Shown: piece by piece, positions 9,764 to 17,161 of the stretch
Layout of the letters: the number at the start of each line of letters is the position of its first letter
Position numbering within the stretch: the first letter of the stretch is position 1
Source of the DNA: E44-bin32 sp034430595
GTDB lineage: Bacteria > Chloroflexota > Anaerolineae > Anaerolineales > E44-bin32
Assembly: GCA_034430595.1 (NCBI GenBank)
Contig: DAOUEL010000020.1
Span: forward strand, 1 to 64,000
DNA: 64,000 nt
Direction of reading: 5' to 3'
Program-made: the position numbers and the translations under genes
The notes under the pieces: generated by a model
The model's input: only the letters and a program-made list of their open reading frames with translations
Told to the model about the DNA's origin: nothing
The model's database searches: none

Positions 9764-9854
9764 GGAGGGGAATGACTTTCTAAACTAATATTTGACCACT
9801 TGGGTCTGTATCATCTTAGAGTATTGCACTCTGCATCTCAGCAGGAGTATTTCA

Positions 9855-11288
9855 ATGCCTGATTCGAAGAGCAACCGACCTGAAATCGATCGAAAAGCCC
9901 GCATGAAGCTTCCGTATGTGGAGGTGAGCGCACGGCCCGTTGAAGAGCGGCTGTGCGATTTCGACGCGACCTTCTTTCCACTTACACCGGAACAGGCACG
10001 TGCGGCGGCCGAGCGCTGCATTCAGTGTCCTGAGCCATCGGCATGTGTCGAGGCATGCGTCGTACACAACGACATCCCACAGGCGATGTGGCTGATCGAA
10101 CAGGGCGATTTCATCGGCGCAGCGGAACTGTACCGTCAGACGAGCAGCATGCCCGAGATTTGCGGATTGGTCTGCCCGCACGAGGCACTCTGCCAGGGCG
10201 CGTGCGTGCGCAGCAAGCGCCATGAACCCGTCATCACCGGTGCTCTGGAAGCCTTTGTCACCACCTACCAGCGCCAGCAGACTGAGGTCGTGATCCCGGT
10301 GGGCAAAACTACCGGCAAGCGCGTCGCGATCGTCGGCTCAGGCCCCTCCGGCCTGGCCTGCGCCGAGCAGTTGGTGCGCAAGGGTCATTCTGTTACGGTC
10401 TTCGAAGCGCTGCCCACCCCGGGAGGGCTGCTGATATACGGCATTCCCAATTTCAAGCTCCCCAAAGAGACCGTGCGAACCGTGATCGATGATCTCCAGC
10501 AGGCCGGGGTTGAATTCGTGGTAAACACCCGCATTGGCAAGGATGAGACCGTTGATCAGCTGCTCGAGCAGGGCTACGATGCGGTCTTCCTGGGTGTCGG
10601 GTCGGGGGTCGACGCCAAGATGGACGTGCCCGGCGCTGATCTTCCGGGCGTCTATCAGGCGACAGAATTCCTCGTCCGCTGCAACGTCAATCCGGACATC
10701 CTGCCGGCCGGTATGGATGGCGTCCCCGAAGTCGGTGAACGGGTGGTCGTCATCGGTGGCGGCGATACAGCCGCGGACTGCCTGCGGACCGCGCTGCGCC
10801 TGGGCGCGAACGAGGTTACCTGCCTCTACCGCCGGACGGAAGCCGAGATGCCGGGCGGGGAAAAAGACCGCTACCTGGCCCGGGAAGAGGGTGCCAACTT
10901 CCGCTTCCTGACCCAACCGGTGCGCTACATCGCCGGGGTTGATGGGCGTGTAAACGCCGTCGAGTGCCTGCAGTGCGAATTGGGCGAACCGGATGACAGC
11001 GGCCGCCGCCGGCCGGTTCCGATCGAAGGTTCGAATTTCACGGTCCCGGCTGACACGGTCGTGCTGGCGCTGGGGTACTGGCCTGATCCGACCATTGGTG
11101 AGACCACACCCGATCTCGAGACTCATAAATGGGGCTTGATCGTCGTCGATCCCGAAACTGGCGCTACTTCCAGGCCCGGGATTTACGCCGGCGGCGACGG
11201 CGTCACCGGACCAGACCTGGTCGTAACAGCCATGGCAGCCGGTCGAAAATCCGCCCGCTCAATCGACGAATATCTCTCGAAAAATTGA
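9855..11288 (+). CDS. GltD-like NAD(P)H-dependent flavoprotein oxidoreductase
   Basis: The protein belongs to the glutamate synthase small-subunit/NfnB-like group. These proteins carry electrons from NAD(P)H through FAD and iron-sulfur clusters to a partner. The N-terminal domain has the two cysteine groups of the cluster-binding region (CIQC, then CVEAC, then CGLVCPHEALCQGAC). A FAD Rossmann motif follows (VAIVGSGPSGLACAEQLVRKG), then a second dinucleotide motif (VVVIGGGDTAADCLRTALRLG) and the terminal FAD motif GIYAGGDGV. I chose the ATG at 9855, which has AGGAG eight bases upstream, over an upstream TTG. No large glutamate synthase subunit is adjacent, so the partner is unknown. Confidence 0.85.
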   Translation: MPDSKSNRPEIDRKARMKLPYVEVSARPVEERLCDFDATFFPLTPEQARAAAERCIQCPEPSACVEACVVHNDIPQAMWLIEQGDFIGAAELYRQTSSMPEICGLVCPHEALCQGACVRSKRHEPVITGALEAFVTTYQRQQTEVVIPVGKTTGKRVAIVGSGPSGLACAEQLVRKGHSVTVFEALPTPGGLLIYGIPNFKLPKETVRTVIDDLQQAGVEFVVNTRIGKDETVDQLLEQGYDAVFLGVGSGVDAKMDVPGADLPGVYQATEFLVRCNVNPDILPAGMDGVPEVGERVVVIGGGDTAADCLRTALRLGANEVTCLYRRTEAEMPGGEKDRYLAREEGANFRFLTQPVRYIAGVDGRVNAVECLQCELGEPDDSGRRRPVPIEGSNFTVPADTVVLALGYWPDPTIGETTPDLETHKWGLIVVDPETGATSRPGIYAGGDGVTGPDLVVTAMAAGRKSARSIDEYLSKN

Positions 11289-11313
11289 TCCAGGCAGGTC
11301 AGGGCAAGTTTCC

Positions 11314-11343
11314 GGGCGACGGAGGATCTCCGTCGCCCTTTGC
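11314..11343 (+). terminator. Terminator after the gltD-like gene
   Basis: An 11-bp perfect stem (GGGCGACGGAG at 11314-11324 with its complement at 11328-11338) has a 3-nt loop and is followed by a short T-rich run. It lies 25 bases after the stop codon. Confidence 0.8.
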
Positions 11344-11408
11344 TTCGTCACGTTCCATGGATACATCCCGAAAGAACGGTAGAATGGTGCCGTAGGGGTG
11401 TGTAAGCG

Positions 11409-12542
11409 ATGGGCGACATTCGCACAATTTCTACGGAAATAAAAAACCGGGCACACGAGCTGGGCTTTGACCTGGTTGGGATCACTGGCCCCGAACCGCC
11501 GGCCCATTTCGATGTCTTCCAGAAGTGGATTGATTCCGGATATCATGCTGGCATGCAGTACCTGGCGGGTGAACGAGCCCTCACCCGCCGTGCGGATCCG
11601 CGCCGAATCCTGCCTGGGTGCCGCTCGATCATAATCACCGGCACGTATTACGATCCGCCTTCCCGAGAATCGCAGGAAACCCGCATCGCGGCCTATGCTC
11701 TGGGCGAGGACTACCATGACGTATTGAAGGAAGGAATAAGAGCCCTGGCCGAGTATATCGAAGCGGAGCTGGGACGTCCCTTCGAGCACCGAATCTACGT
11801 GGATACCGGCCCCCTGCTCGAGCGCGAGCTTGCGATGCGGGCCGGCCTGGGGTGGATTGGTAAGAATACATGCCTGATCCATCCCCGCCGTGGATCGTAT
11901 CTGCTGCTGGCCGAAATGCTGCTCGAGGTTGACCTGACCCCCGATCCGCCCTTCAGCCGCGATTTCTGCGGGAGCTGCACTCGTTGCATCGATGCCTGCC
12001 CGACAAAATGCATCCTTCCGGAGCGCACCATCGACGCCGGCCGCTGCATCTCCTATCTGACGATCGAAGAAAAAGGTGCGCTTCCGGAACCAATGCGGGG
12101 CGAGATCGGGGATTGGCTGTTCGGCTGTGACATCTGCCAGGAAGTATGCCCGTGGAACCTGCGTTTCGCGCACCCGGGCTCCAACCCTGCCTTCAAGCCG
12201 CGCGAGATATTGAATCCGCCCCAACTAGCAGGCTTTCTTGAGCTTGAATCTGAATCATGGCACCGGGGGCTGCGCGGCAGCCCGCTCGAACGCCCACGCC
12301 GCAGGGGGTTGGTCCGTAATGCGGCTGTCGTCGCTGGAAATACCGGTCGGAGCGATCTGCTCGGGCAGCTGGAATGGATCATGCTGAAAGACGCTGAACC
12401 GCTCCTGCGTGAACAGGCAGCCTGGGCGATCGCCGGTATCGCGGGCAGTGCCGGCCGCCCTCCTCTCGAAGCAGCTCTGCAGTTCGAACGAGATGAGGCC
12501 GTTCGGAAAGCTATTCAACGCTTTATAGAAGATTTGCCGTGA
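11409..12542 (+). CDS. queG: Epoxyqueuosine reductase
   Basis: QueG performs the last step of queuosine synthesis, reducing epoxyqueuosine in the wobble position of GUN-anticodon tRNAs with a cobalamin cofactor and two 4Fe-4S clusters. The 377 residues match the long form of the family. The sequence shows GLGWIGKNTCLI, the two cluster motifs CGSCTRCIDACPTKCI and CDICQEVCPWN, and a C-terminal HEAT-like part (about residues 285-375). A possible -10 box (TAGAAT, 11380-11385) lies 24 bases before the start. It is monocistronic and ends at a bidirectional terminator. Confidence 0.95.
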   Translation: MGDIRTISTEIKNRAHELGFDLVGITGPEPPAHFDVFQKWIDSGYHAGMQYLAGERALTRRADPRRILPGCRSIIITGTYYDPPSRESQETRIAAYALGEDYHDVLKEGIRALAEYIEAELGRPFEHRIYVDTGPLLERELAMRAGLGWIGKNTCLIHPRRGSYLLLAEMLLEVDLTPDPPFSRDFCGSCTRCIDACPTKCILPERTIDAGRCISYLTIEEKGALPEPMRGEIGDWLFGCDICQEVCPWNLRFAHPGSNPAFKPREILNPPQLAGFLELESESWHRGLRGSPLERPRRRGLVRNAAVVAGNTGRSDLLGQLEWIMLKDAEPLLREQAAWAIAGIAGSAGRPPLEAALQFERDEAVRKAIQRFIEDLP

Positions 12543-12570
12543 AATTCATTTTGTCACTGAATCATTCAAA

Positions 12571-12603
12571 AAAAGCCGCCCCGGGAAATTCAGGGCGGCT
12601 TTT
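12571..12603. terminator. Bidirectional terminator between queG and the LysM gene
   Basis: An 11-bp stem (AAAAGCCGCCC at 12571-12581 with GGGCGGCTTTT at 12593-12603) is flanked by A runs on the left and T runs on the right. It sits between convergent genes and can end transcripts from both sides. Confidence 0.88.
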
Positions 12604-12623
12604 CACTTTCTTCGAGTAATGCG

Positions 12624-13313
12624 TCAGGGGGTTGCCGTCGCTTGATTTGCGCGTGGCGTAAAGGTAGGCGTCGGGGTGGCGATGTTGACCGGGATGATCA
12701 GCACATCTCCCACGCCGATCGCATTCGGATCCTCGATTTCGTTCCGGTCGGCAATCGCTTCCGCCGTACTGTTGAATTGGGCTGCGATCGATTCAAGTGA
12801 ATCTCCGAGCTGAACCTGGTACTGGATCTCCTGGCCAGGGAAGAGCGTGCCAGGCAGCGGTGTAACCGTCGGGAGCAGGAAGTCCGGGCCGGGGATGATC
12901 AACTCGTCGTTGACAAACACTTGATCTGGATCGCTGATGCCATTTGCTGCCATCAGCAGGAAGACATCCACGTCGAACGAATCGGCAATCGAACTCAGCG
13001 TGTCACCCGGCTCCACGATGTACGTAATCGGCCCTTCTGGCGTCGGGGTCAGTGATGGTTCGGGGGTCAATGTGATCGTAGCGGTCGCTGTTGGGGGTAC
13101 GGGAGTATTGGTAACCGTTGCGGTCGGGGTCTTCGATGCCAGAAATCCGGGCATCGCCGGGGGATTGTCCCCGGTGAACCACAGGACCACAAAAAAGACG
13201 CCCACAACGAGCAGGACAACGGCAAGCCCCCCGAGGATCAGGGGTGTAATCCGCTCCCGGCGTTTGCGATATGCTTCAATTACATCGGCCGCGTTACTCT
13301 CTGAGTCAGTCAT
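12624..13313 (-). CDS. Membrane-anchored protein with two LysM domains
   Basis: This 229-residue protein has a short cytoplasmic N-terminus, one membrane segment (LILGGLAVVLLVVGVFFVVLWF, about residues 26-47) and a Thr/Pro/Val-rich linker. Two LysM repeats follow: IVEPGDTLSSIADSF to DELIIP (about 96-140), and QVQLGDSLESIAAQF to DVLIIP (about 160-210). LysM domains bind N-acetylglucosamine-containing glycans such as peptidoglycan, so it probably tethers the membrane to the wall. No catalytic domain is attached. The Thr/Pro linkers are typical of Anaerolineae surface proteins. Confidence 0.88.
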   Translation of the reverse strand: MTDSESNAADVIEAYRKRRERITPLILGGLAVVLLVVGVFFVVLWFTGDNPPAMPGFLASKTPTATVTNTPVPPTATATITLTPEPSLTPTPEGPITYIVEPGDTLSSIADSFDVDVFLLMAANGISDPDQVFVNDELIIPGPDFLLPTVTPLPGTLFPGQEIQYQVQLGDSLESIAAQFNSTAEAIADRNEIEDPNAIGVGDVLIIPVNIATPTPTFTPRANQATATP

Positions 13314-13404
13314 CTAGCACCCTCCCCTCCCAAGACAGATATGTCCGCCTGGCTGGATGGCGAGGTCCATTGTACTCGAAATCCCCGCCGACGAGGTCAG
13401 TTCA

Positions 13405-14358
13405 TCATGGCTTTGATTCGGGTGATGGCGCAAGCAAGAACTCGAACAAAGGTTCGATGAGCGGGATCCAGGCAGCATCCTCGTGTCGTCCACTTGAATG
13501 GATATAAGTGTAGGGAATCCCGCGCTCATCCAGTACAGCAGCAAAGCGATCGATCCCCAGTTGAAATGACGGTTCAGAATCCCCGACGCTGAGCCAGATC
13601 CTCCCCGGCAGCGATTCGCTTCTGTGGACGATTTGGCTGGGATCGTACTCTGTTCGGGGGTGATTCACGGTCAGTGCCGGGCTTAGCGCCGCCACGTTGT
13701 CGAAGACCTGAGGTGCGCGCAGGCCTATCTCGAGCGCCCAGACACCGCCGCGCGAGATCCCGGCCAGAGCCCGCTCTTGCGCTGAGGGAATTGTACGGAA
13801 GTTGGCGTCAATATAAGGCACCAGTCCCTCGATGATAACCTGCTCCAAAGTACCCGGCCCGCCATCCGTGTGGGTGAAATACGGTTCGGGTTGGAACGGC
13901 ATGACCACGATTATCTCAGGCCACGCCCCGCTCGTGATGTAGGAATCGAGCTCTGCCTGCAGGCCTAATTCGAGCCAGTGATCCTGATCCCGGGGGTATC
14001 CATGCAGCAGATAGACCACCGGATACCGGTCTGCCCGCACCCTGTAGCAGGGTGGCAGATAGATATTCACAGGGATCCTGAACGCGGTCATGATTGGGTC
14101 GGTAAACTCGGTCCGGAGCAGCTCACCGCCTTTTTGATTGCATTCTTGCTCTGGTGTTGAGCTTGCAGTCGGCAAGCTTGTGGAGCTCAGGCTGACGGAC
14201 TGTGTGGCGGTTGGATTGGGTGAGAGGCTGGCCTTGACTGGCACCGGCCCACTATCGCTATGCATGCCCGCGCAAGATGCACTGAACAAGGCCAGCAGCA
14301 ATGGACAGGCCCAGAGAGACAGTCCCTTCTGGATTAACGCCCCGTAGCGAGAGATCAT
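13405..14358 (-). CDS. Secreted lipoprotein esterase, esterase D/Fes-like
   Basis: The protein begins with a lipoprotein signal (lipobox FSASC) and a Pro/Ser/Thr linker. The alpha/beta hydrolase fold resembles the putative esterase family (esterase D, mycolyl transferase, enterochelin esterase). Visible elements are YLLHGYPRDQDHW, the nucleophile elbow GISRGG and a C-terminal histidine in SSGRHED. Substrates of this family are diverse acyl esters; none can be assigned. I take the ATG at 14358, which starts directly before the signal peptide. An ATG at 14391 and longer in-frame starts exist but would run into the promoter of the divergent miaB gene. Confidence 0.85.
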   Translation of the reverse strand: MISRYGALIQKGLSLWACPLLLALFSASCAGMHSDSGPVPVKASLSPNPTATQSVSLSSTSLPTASSTPEQECNQKGGELLRTEFTDPIMTAFRIPVNIYLPPCYRVRADRYPVVYLLHGYPRDQDHWLELGLQAELDSYITSGAWPEIIVVMPFQPEPYFTHTDGGPGTLEQVIIEGLVPYIDANFRTIPSAQERALAGISRGGVWALEIGLRAPQVFDNVAALSPALTVNHPRTEYDPSQIVHRSESLPGRIWLSVGDSEPSFQLGIDRFAAVLDERGIPYTYIHSSGRHEDAAWIPLIEPLFEFLLAPSPESKP

Positions 14359-14435
14359 GGATTTTTCCACGAGATTCGAATCATACCCCATGTAAGGAAG
14401 GTGTACCGGAGAGCTCAATTCAGACCATAAAAGGT

Positions 14436-14449
14436 TATAATCGGGCCGA
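14436..14449 (+). promoter_or_regulatory. -10 box of miaB, probably giving a leaderless mRNA
   Basis: A perfect TATAAT (14436-14441) lies only 7 bases before the ATG at 14449. Transcription would then begin at or one base before the start codon. There is no Shine-Dalgarno sequence. Confidence 0.55.
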
Positions 14450-15786
14450 TGAAATACCATATCTGGACCGCCGGCTGTCAGATGAACGTCGCCGATTCCC
14501 AGCGTGTGGCTTCGGCGCTGGAAAAGCTTGGGTATCAGGCGACATCCAGGGCTGAGACGGCCGATGTAATCGTGCTCAACACCTGCGTCGTCCGGCAGAG
14601 CGCGGAAGACAAGGCTCATGGCCGGCTGAGCTCGCTGCGTCCGCTGAAGAAAGCCCGCCCGGATCTGGTAATCAATTTAATGGGCTGCATGGTCGGTGTG
14701 CGCGGCGACGAAGCTTTGCGCCAGCACTATCCCTATGTCGATGTGTTCTCACCCCCTTCGAACCCCGCTCCGTTGCTCGAGCATCTGCTTCAACAGACGG
14801 GACGCCAGTTAGAAGAGGCGGAGACGATGGCACGATTCGAAAGCATGGACGAAGGCCTTGTCCTGCCTCTTGCCGAGCGCGGCAAGCTTATTTCAGCCTA
14901 CGTCCCGGTTGTCTATGGCTGCTCCCATGCCTGTACCTTCTGTGTCATCCCATTCCGGCGCGGGGTGGAACGCAGTCGTCCGGTTGGTGAAATCGTCAGC
15001 GAAGCACGTTCATTGGTCGCTCAAGGCGTGCGTGAAATCACCCTGCTGGGCCAGATTGTCGATCGCTACGGTCTGGACCTCGATGGCCTCCGATTGACAG
15101 ATCTCCTGCGCACGCTGCATGAAATCCCGGATTTACACCGCATTCGCTTCCTTACCTCCCATCCGAATTGGATGACCGATGAACTCCTGCAGACGGTCGC
15201 CGAGCTGCCCAAGGTTTGTGAACACATCGAGGTCCCGGTCCAGGCTGGGGACGATGAAGTCCTGGACCGCATGAAGCGTGGCTACACCGTAGATGATTAC
15301 CGGCGCTTGATCGATCGCATTCGCCAATTCATCCCGGGTGTCTCGATTGCCACCGATATCATTGTCGGATTCCCGGGCGAGACCGAGGCCCAGTTCCAGC
15401 GCACCTACGACCTGCTTCAAGAACTCGAGCTCGATGTCGCTCACCTGGCTCGCTATTCCGCCCGCCCACAGACCGTCGCAACACGCCGCATGCAGGATGA
15501 CGTCGCAGAAGATGAAAAGATGCGCCGCTTTCGTTTGCTGGAGGAGCTTCAGGCAGGCATCGCCGAGAAAATTAACGCCCGCTACGCCGGCCAGACCACG
15601 GAAGTCCTCTTCGAGCAGCGTCAGGGCGAACGTTGGAAAGGACGAACCCGCACCAACAAGCTTGTTTTCCTGCAGGCCGAGGGAGATTTACGTGGACAGA
15701 TTCTCCCGGTCAAGATTGATTGGACTGGCCCTTGGAGCATGATTGCTGAACCGATCCAGGCTCCCTCGCCCGCTCCCGTTCAATAG
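14449..15786 (+). CDS. miaB: tRNA-2-methylthio-N6-dimethylallyladenosine synthase
   Basis: MiaB is a radical-SAM methylthiotransferase that modifies i6A37 of tRNAs reading UNN codons. The 445 residues show the N-terminal domain with three cluster cysteines (GCQMN, NTCVVRQ, MGCMVG), the radical-SAM motif CSHACTFC near residues 156-163, and a C-terminal TRAM domain (about 375-435). The CQMN sequence favours MiaB over the MtaB and RimO branches. It is divergent from the esterase gene, and its -10 box is adjacent to the start codon. Confidence 0.93.
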   Translation: MKYHIWTAGCQMNVADSQRVASALEKLGYQATSRAETADVIVLNTCVVRQSAEDKAHGRLSSLRPLKKARPDLVINLMGCMVGVRGDEALRQHYPYVDVFSPPSNPAPLLEHLLQQTGRQLEEAETMARFESMDEGLVLPLAERGKLISAYVPVVYGCSHACTFCVIPFRRGVERSRPVGEIVSEARSLVAQGVREITLLGQIVDRYGLDLDGLRLTDLLRTLHEIPDLHRIRFLTSHPNWMTDELLQTVAELPKVCEHIEVPVQAGDDEVLDRMKRGYTVDDYRRLIDRIRQFIPGVSIATDIIVGFPGETEAQFQRTYDLLQELELDVAHLARYSARPQTVATRRMQDDVAEDEKMRRFRLLEELQAGIAEKINARYAGQTTEVLFEQRQGERWKGRTRTNKLVFLQAEGDLRGQILPVKIDWTGPWSMIAEPIQAPSPAPVQ

Positions 15787-15794
15787 AATGTCAC

Positions 15795-15823
15795 TTGACC
15801 CAAAATCTGGCTCGCAGTAGCAT
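15795..15823 (+). promoter_or_regulatory. Sigma70-type promoter for the Ig-domain lipoprotein
   Basis: TTGACC (15795-15800) and TAGCAT (15818-15823) are separated by 17 nt. The next gene starts at 15895 with AGGAGG upstream, leaving a leader of about 65 nt. Confidence 0.55.
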
Positions 15824-15894
15824 CCATCCGTAGGACACACCGGACCAGGTTTGATTCCACGGAAACCGCGGTGTGAATTCTCAGGAGGCGTTCG

Positions 15895-17019
15895 ATGCAA
15901 CGCATATCGCCCGGCATTCTGCCAATACTGGCCTTTCTCTCTCTGGCGTTGATCCTTACGGGCTGCAACTACCCCGGGACGGCAACGCCCGATCTCTTCC
16001 CTACGTTCGCGGCACAAACAGTTGAGGCTCGCCTCACCGAGGGTGCCGTCAACCCGCCTGACACGATACCGCCGACGAACACCCAGGCTCCACCGGCACC
16101 AACCGAGGTGCTGGCTACACCGACCAACACCAGCACGCCGATTGCAACCCAGACGGTGACGCCCTGCAACCGGGCCGCATTCGTGAGCGATGTGACCGTG
16201 CCGGATGGGACCTCCGTTGGACCGAATGCCAACTTCACCAAGACTTGGCGCCTGAAGAACACCGGGACGTGCACATGGAATTCCAGCTATTCACTCGTCT
16301 TTGATACCGGCGATGCGATGAACGGACCGGCCTCCAAAGCTCTGACCGGAACGGTTGCACCGGGGCAGGCAGTTGATCTTTCTGTCGACTTGAAAGCCCC
16401 GGGCAGCTCGGGCAGCTATCGCGGCTATTGGAAGCTTCGTTCCGATGCAGGCATCCTTTTCGGTGTGGGCAGCGCCGGGGACGTCGCCTTCTGGGTTGAC
16501 ATCCAGGTCGGGAGCGGGGGCGATACCGTCGTCTACAATTTCGTCAGCCACTACTGCGATGCGCAGTGGGTAAGTGGAGCCGGTAATCTTCCCTGTCCCG
16601 GCTCGACCGGTGATTCGGAAGGATTCGTCGTTAAAGTAAACAACCCCAAACTTGAAACCGGAGCCACCGATGACGAGCCAGCGCTCGAGACCCACCCCGA
16701 ATGGGTCGACAACGGCGTCATCACCGGTAAGTTCCCGGCCTTTGATGTCGAGAGCGGCGACCACTTCAAGGCGGTCATCGGCTGCCTCTTCAACGGCACC
16801 GCCTGCGATGTCCGTTTCCAACTCAACTACCGGGCCGACGGCGGTTCGCTTCAGAACCTCGGACAGTGGGACGAGAGCTATGATGGAAGCATCCGCAAGC
16901 TCGATATCGACCTGTCCTCGCTGGCCGGCAAATCGGTCGAATTCGTCCTGGCGGTTCAGGCTCATGGACCGTCCAACCAGGACTGGGCCTTCTGGCTGCT
17001 GCCACGAATCGTCCGCTGA
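15895..17019 (+). CDS. Lipoprotein with an NBR1-like Ig domain
   Basis: This 374-residue surface lipoprotein has a lipobox (LILTGC, Cys near residue 23) and a Thr/Pro-rich linker. An NBR1-like Ig domain follows (about residues 95-205), recognisable by TWRLKNTGTCTWNSSY and later GSYRGYWKLRSD. The C-terminal 160 residues form an unassigned beta-rich domain containing a conserved-looking HYCDAQW. This combination is common in Anaerolineae secretomes. A role in carbohydrate or protein binding at the surface is an inference. AGGAGG lies seven bases before the start. Confidence 0.85.
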   Translation: MQRISPGILPILAFLSLALILTGCNYPGTATPDLFPTFAAQTVEARLTEGAVNPPDTIPPTNTQAPPAPTEVLATPTNTSTPIATQTVTPCNRAAFVSDVTVPDGTSVGPNANFTKTWRLKNTGTCTWNSSYSLVFDTGDAMNGPASKALTGTVAPGQAVDLSVDLKAPGSSGSYRGYWKLRSDAGILFGVGSAGDVAFWVDIQVGSGGDTVVYNFVSHYCDAQWVSGAGNLPCPGSTGDSEGFVVKVNNPKLETGATDDEPALETHPEWVDNGVITGKFPAFDVESGDHFKAVIGCLFNGTACDVRFQLNYRADGGSLQNLGQWDESYDGSIRKLDIDLSSLAGKSVEFVLAVQAHGPSNQDWAFWLLPRIVR

Positions 17020-17049
17020 TTACAGTCGACCCTTCTCAGGATCAAACCA

Positions 17050-17078
17050 GGCGCCCGGTTCACCCCGGGCGCCCTTTT
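17050..17078 (+). terminator. Terminator after the Ig-domain lipoprotein
   Basis: A 9-bp GC-rich stem (GGCGCCCGG at 17050-17058 with CCGGGCGCC at 17065-17073) has a 6-nt loop and is followed by CTTTTATT. Confidence 0.85.
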
Positions 17079-17117
17079 ATTCAGGGGGACACGTGTCGGC
17101 AGGGACGTTTCGCTTGG

Positions 17118-17131
17118 TAGAATGCTAGAAT
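17118..17131 (+). promoter_or_regulatory. Tandem -10 boxes of polA
   Basis: Two TAGAAT boxes lie at 17118-17123 and 17126-17131. The second has an upstream TG (extended -10). A strong GGAGGAG ribosome site and the polA ATG at 17162 follow. Confidence 0.5.
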
Positions 17132-17161
17132 CAGCCCGGTCCCAGCTGGAGGAGAGCGGTT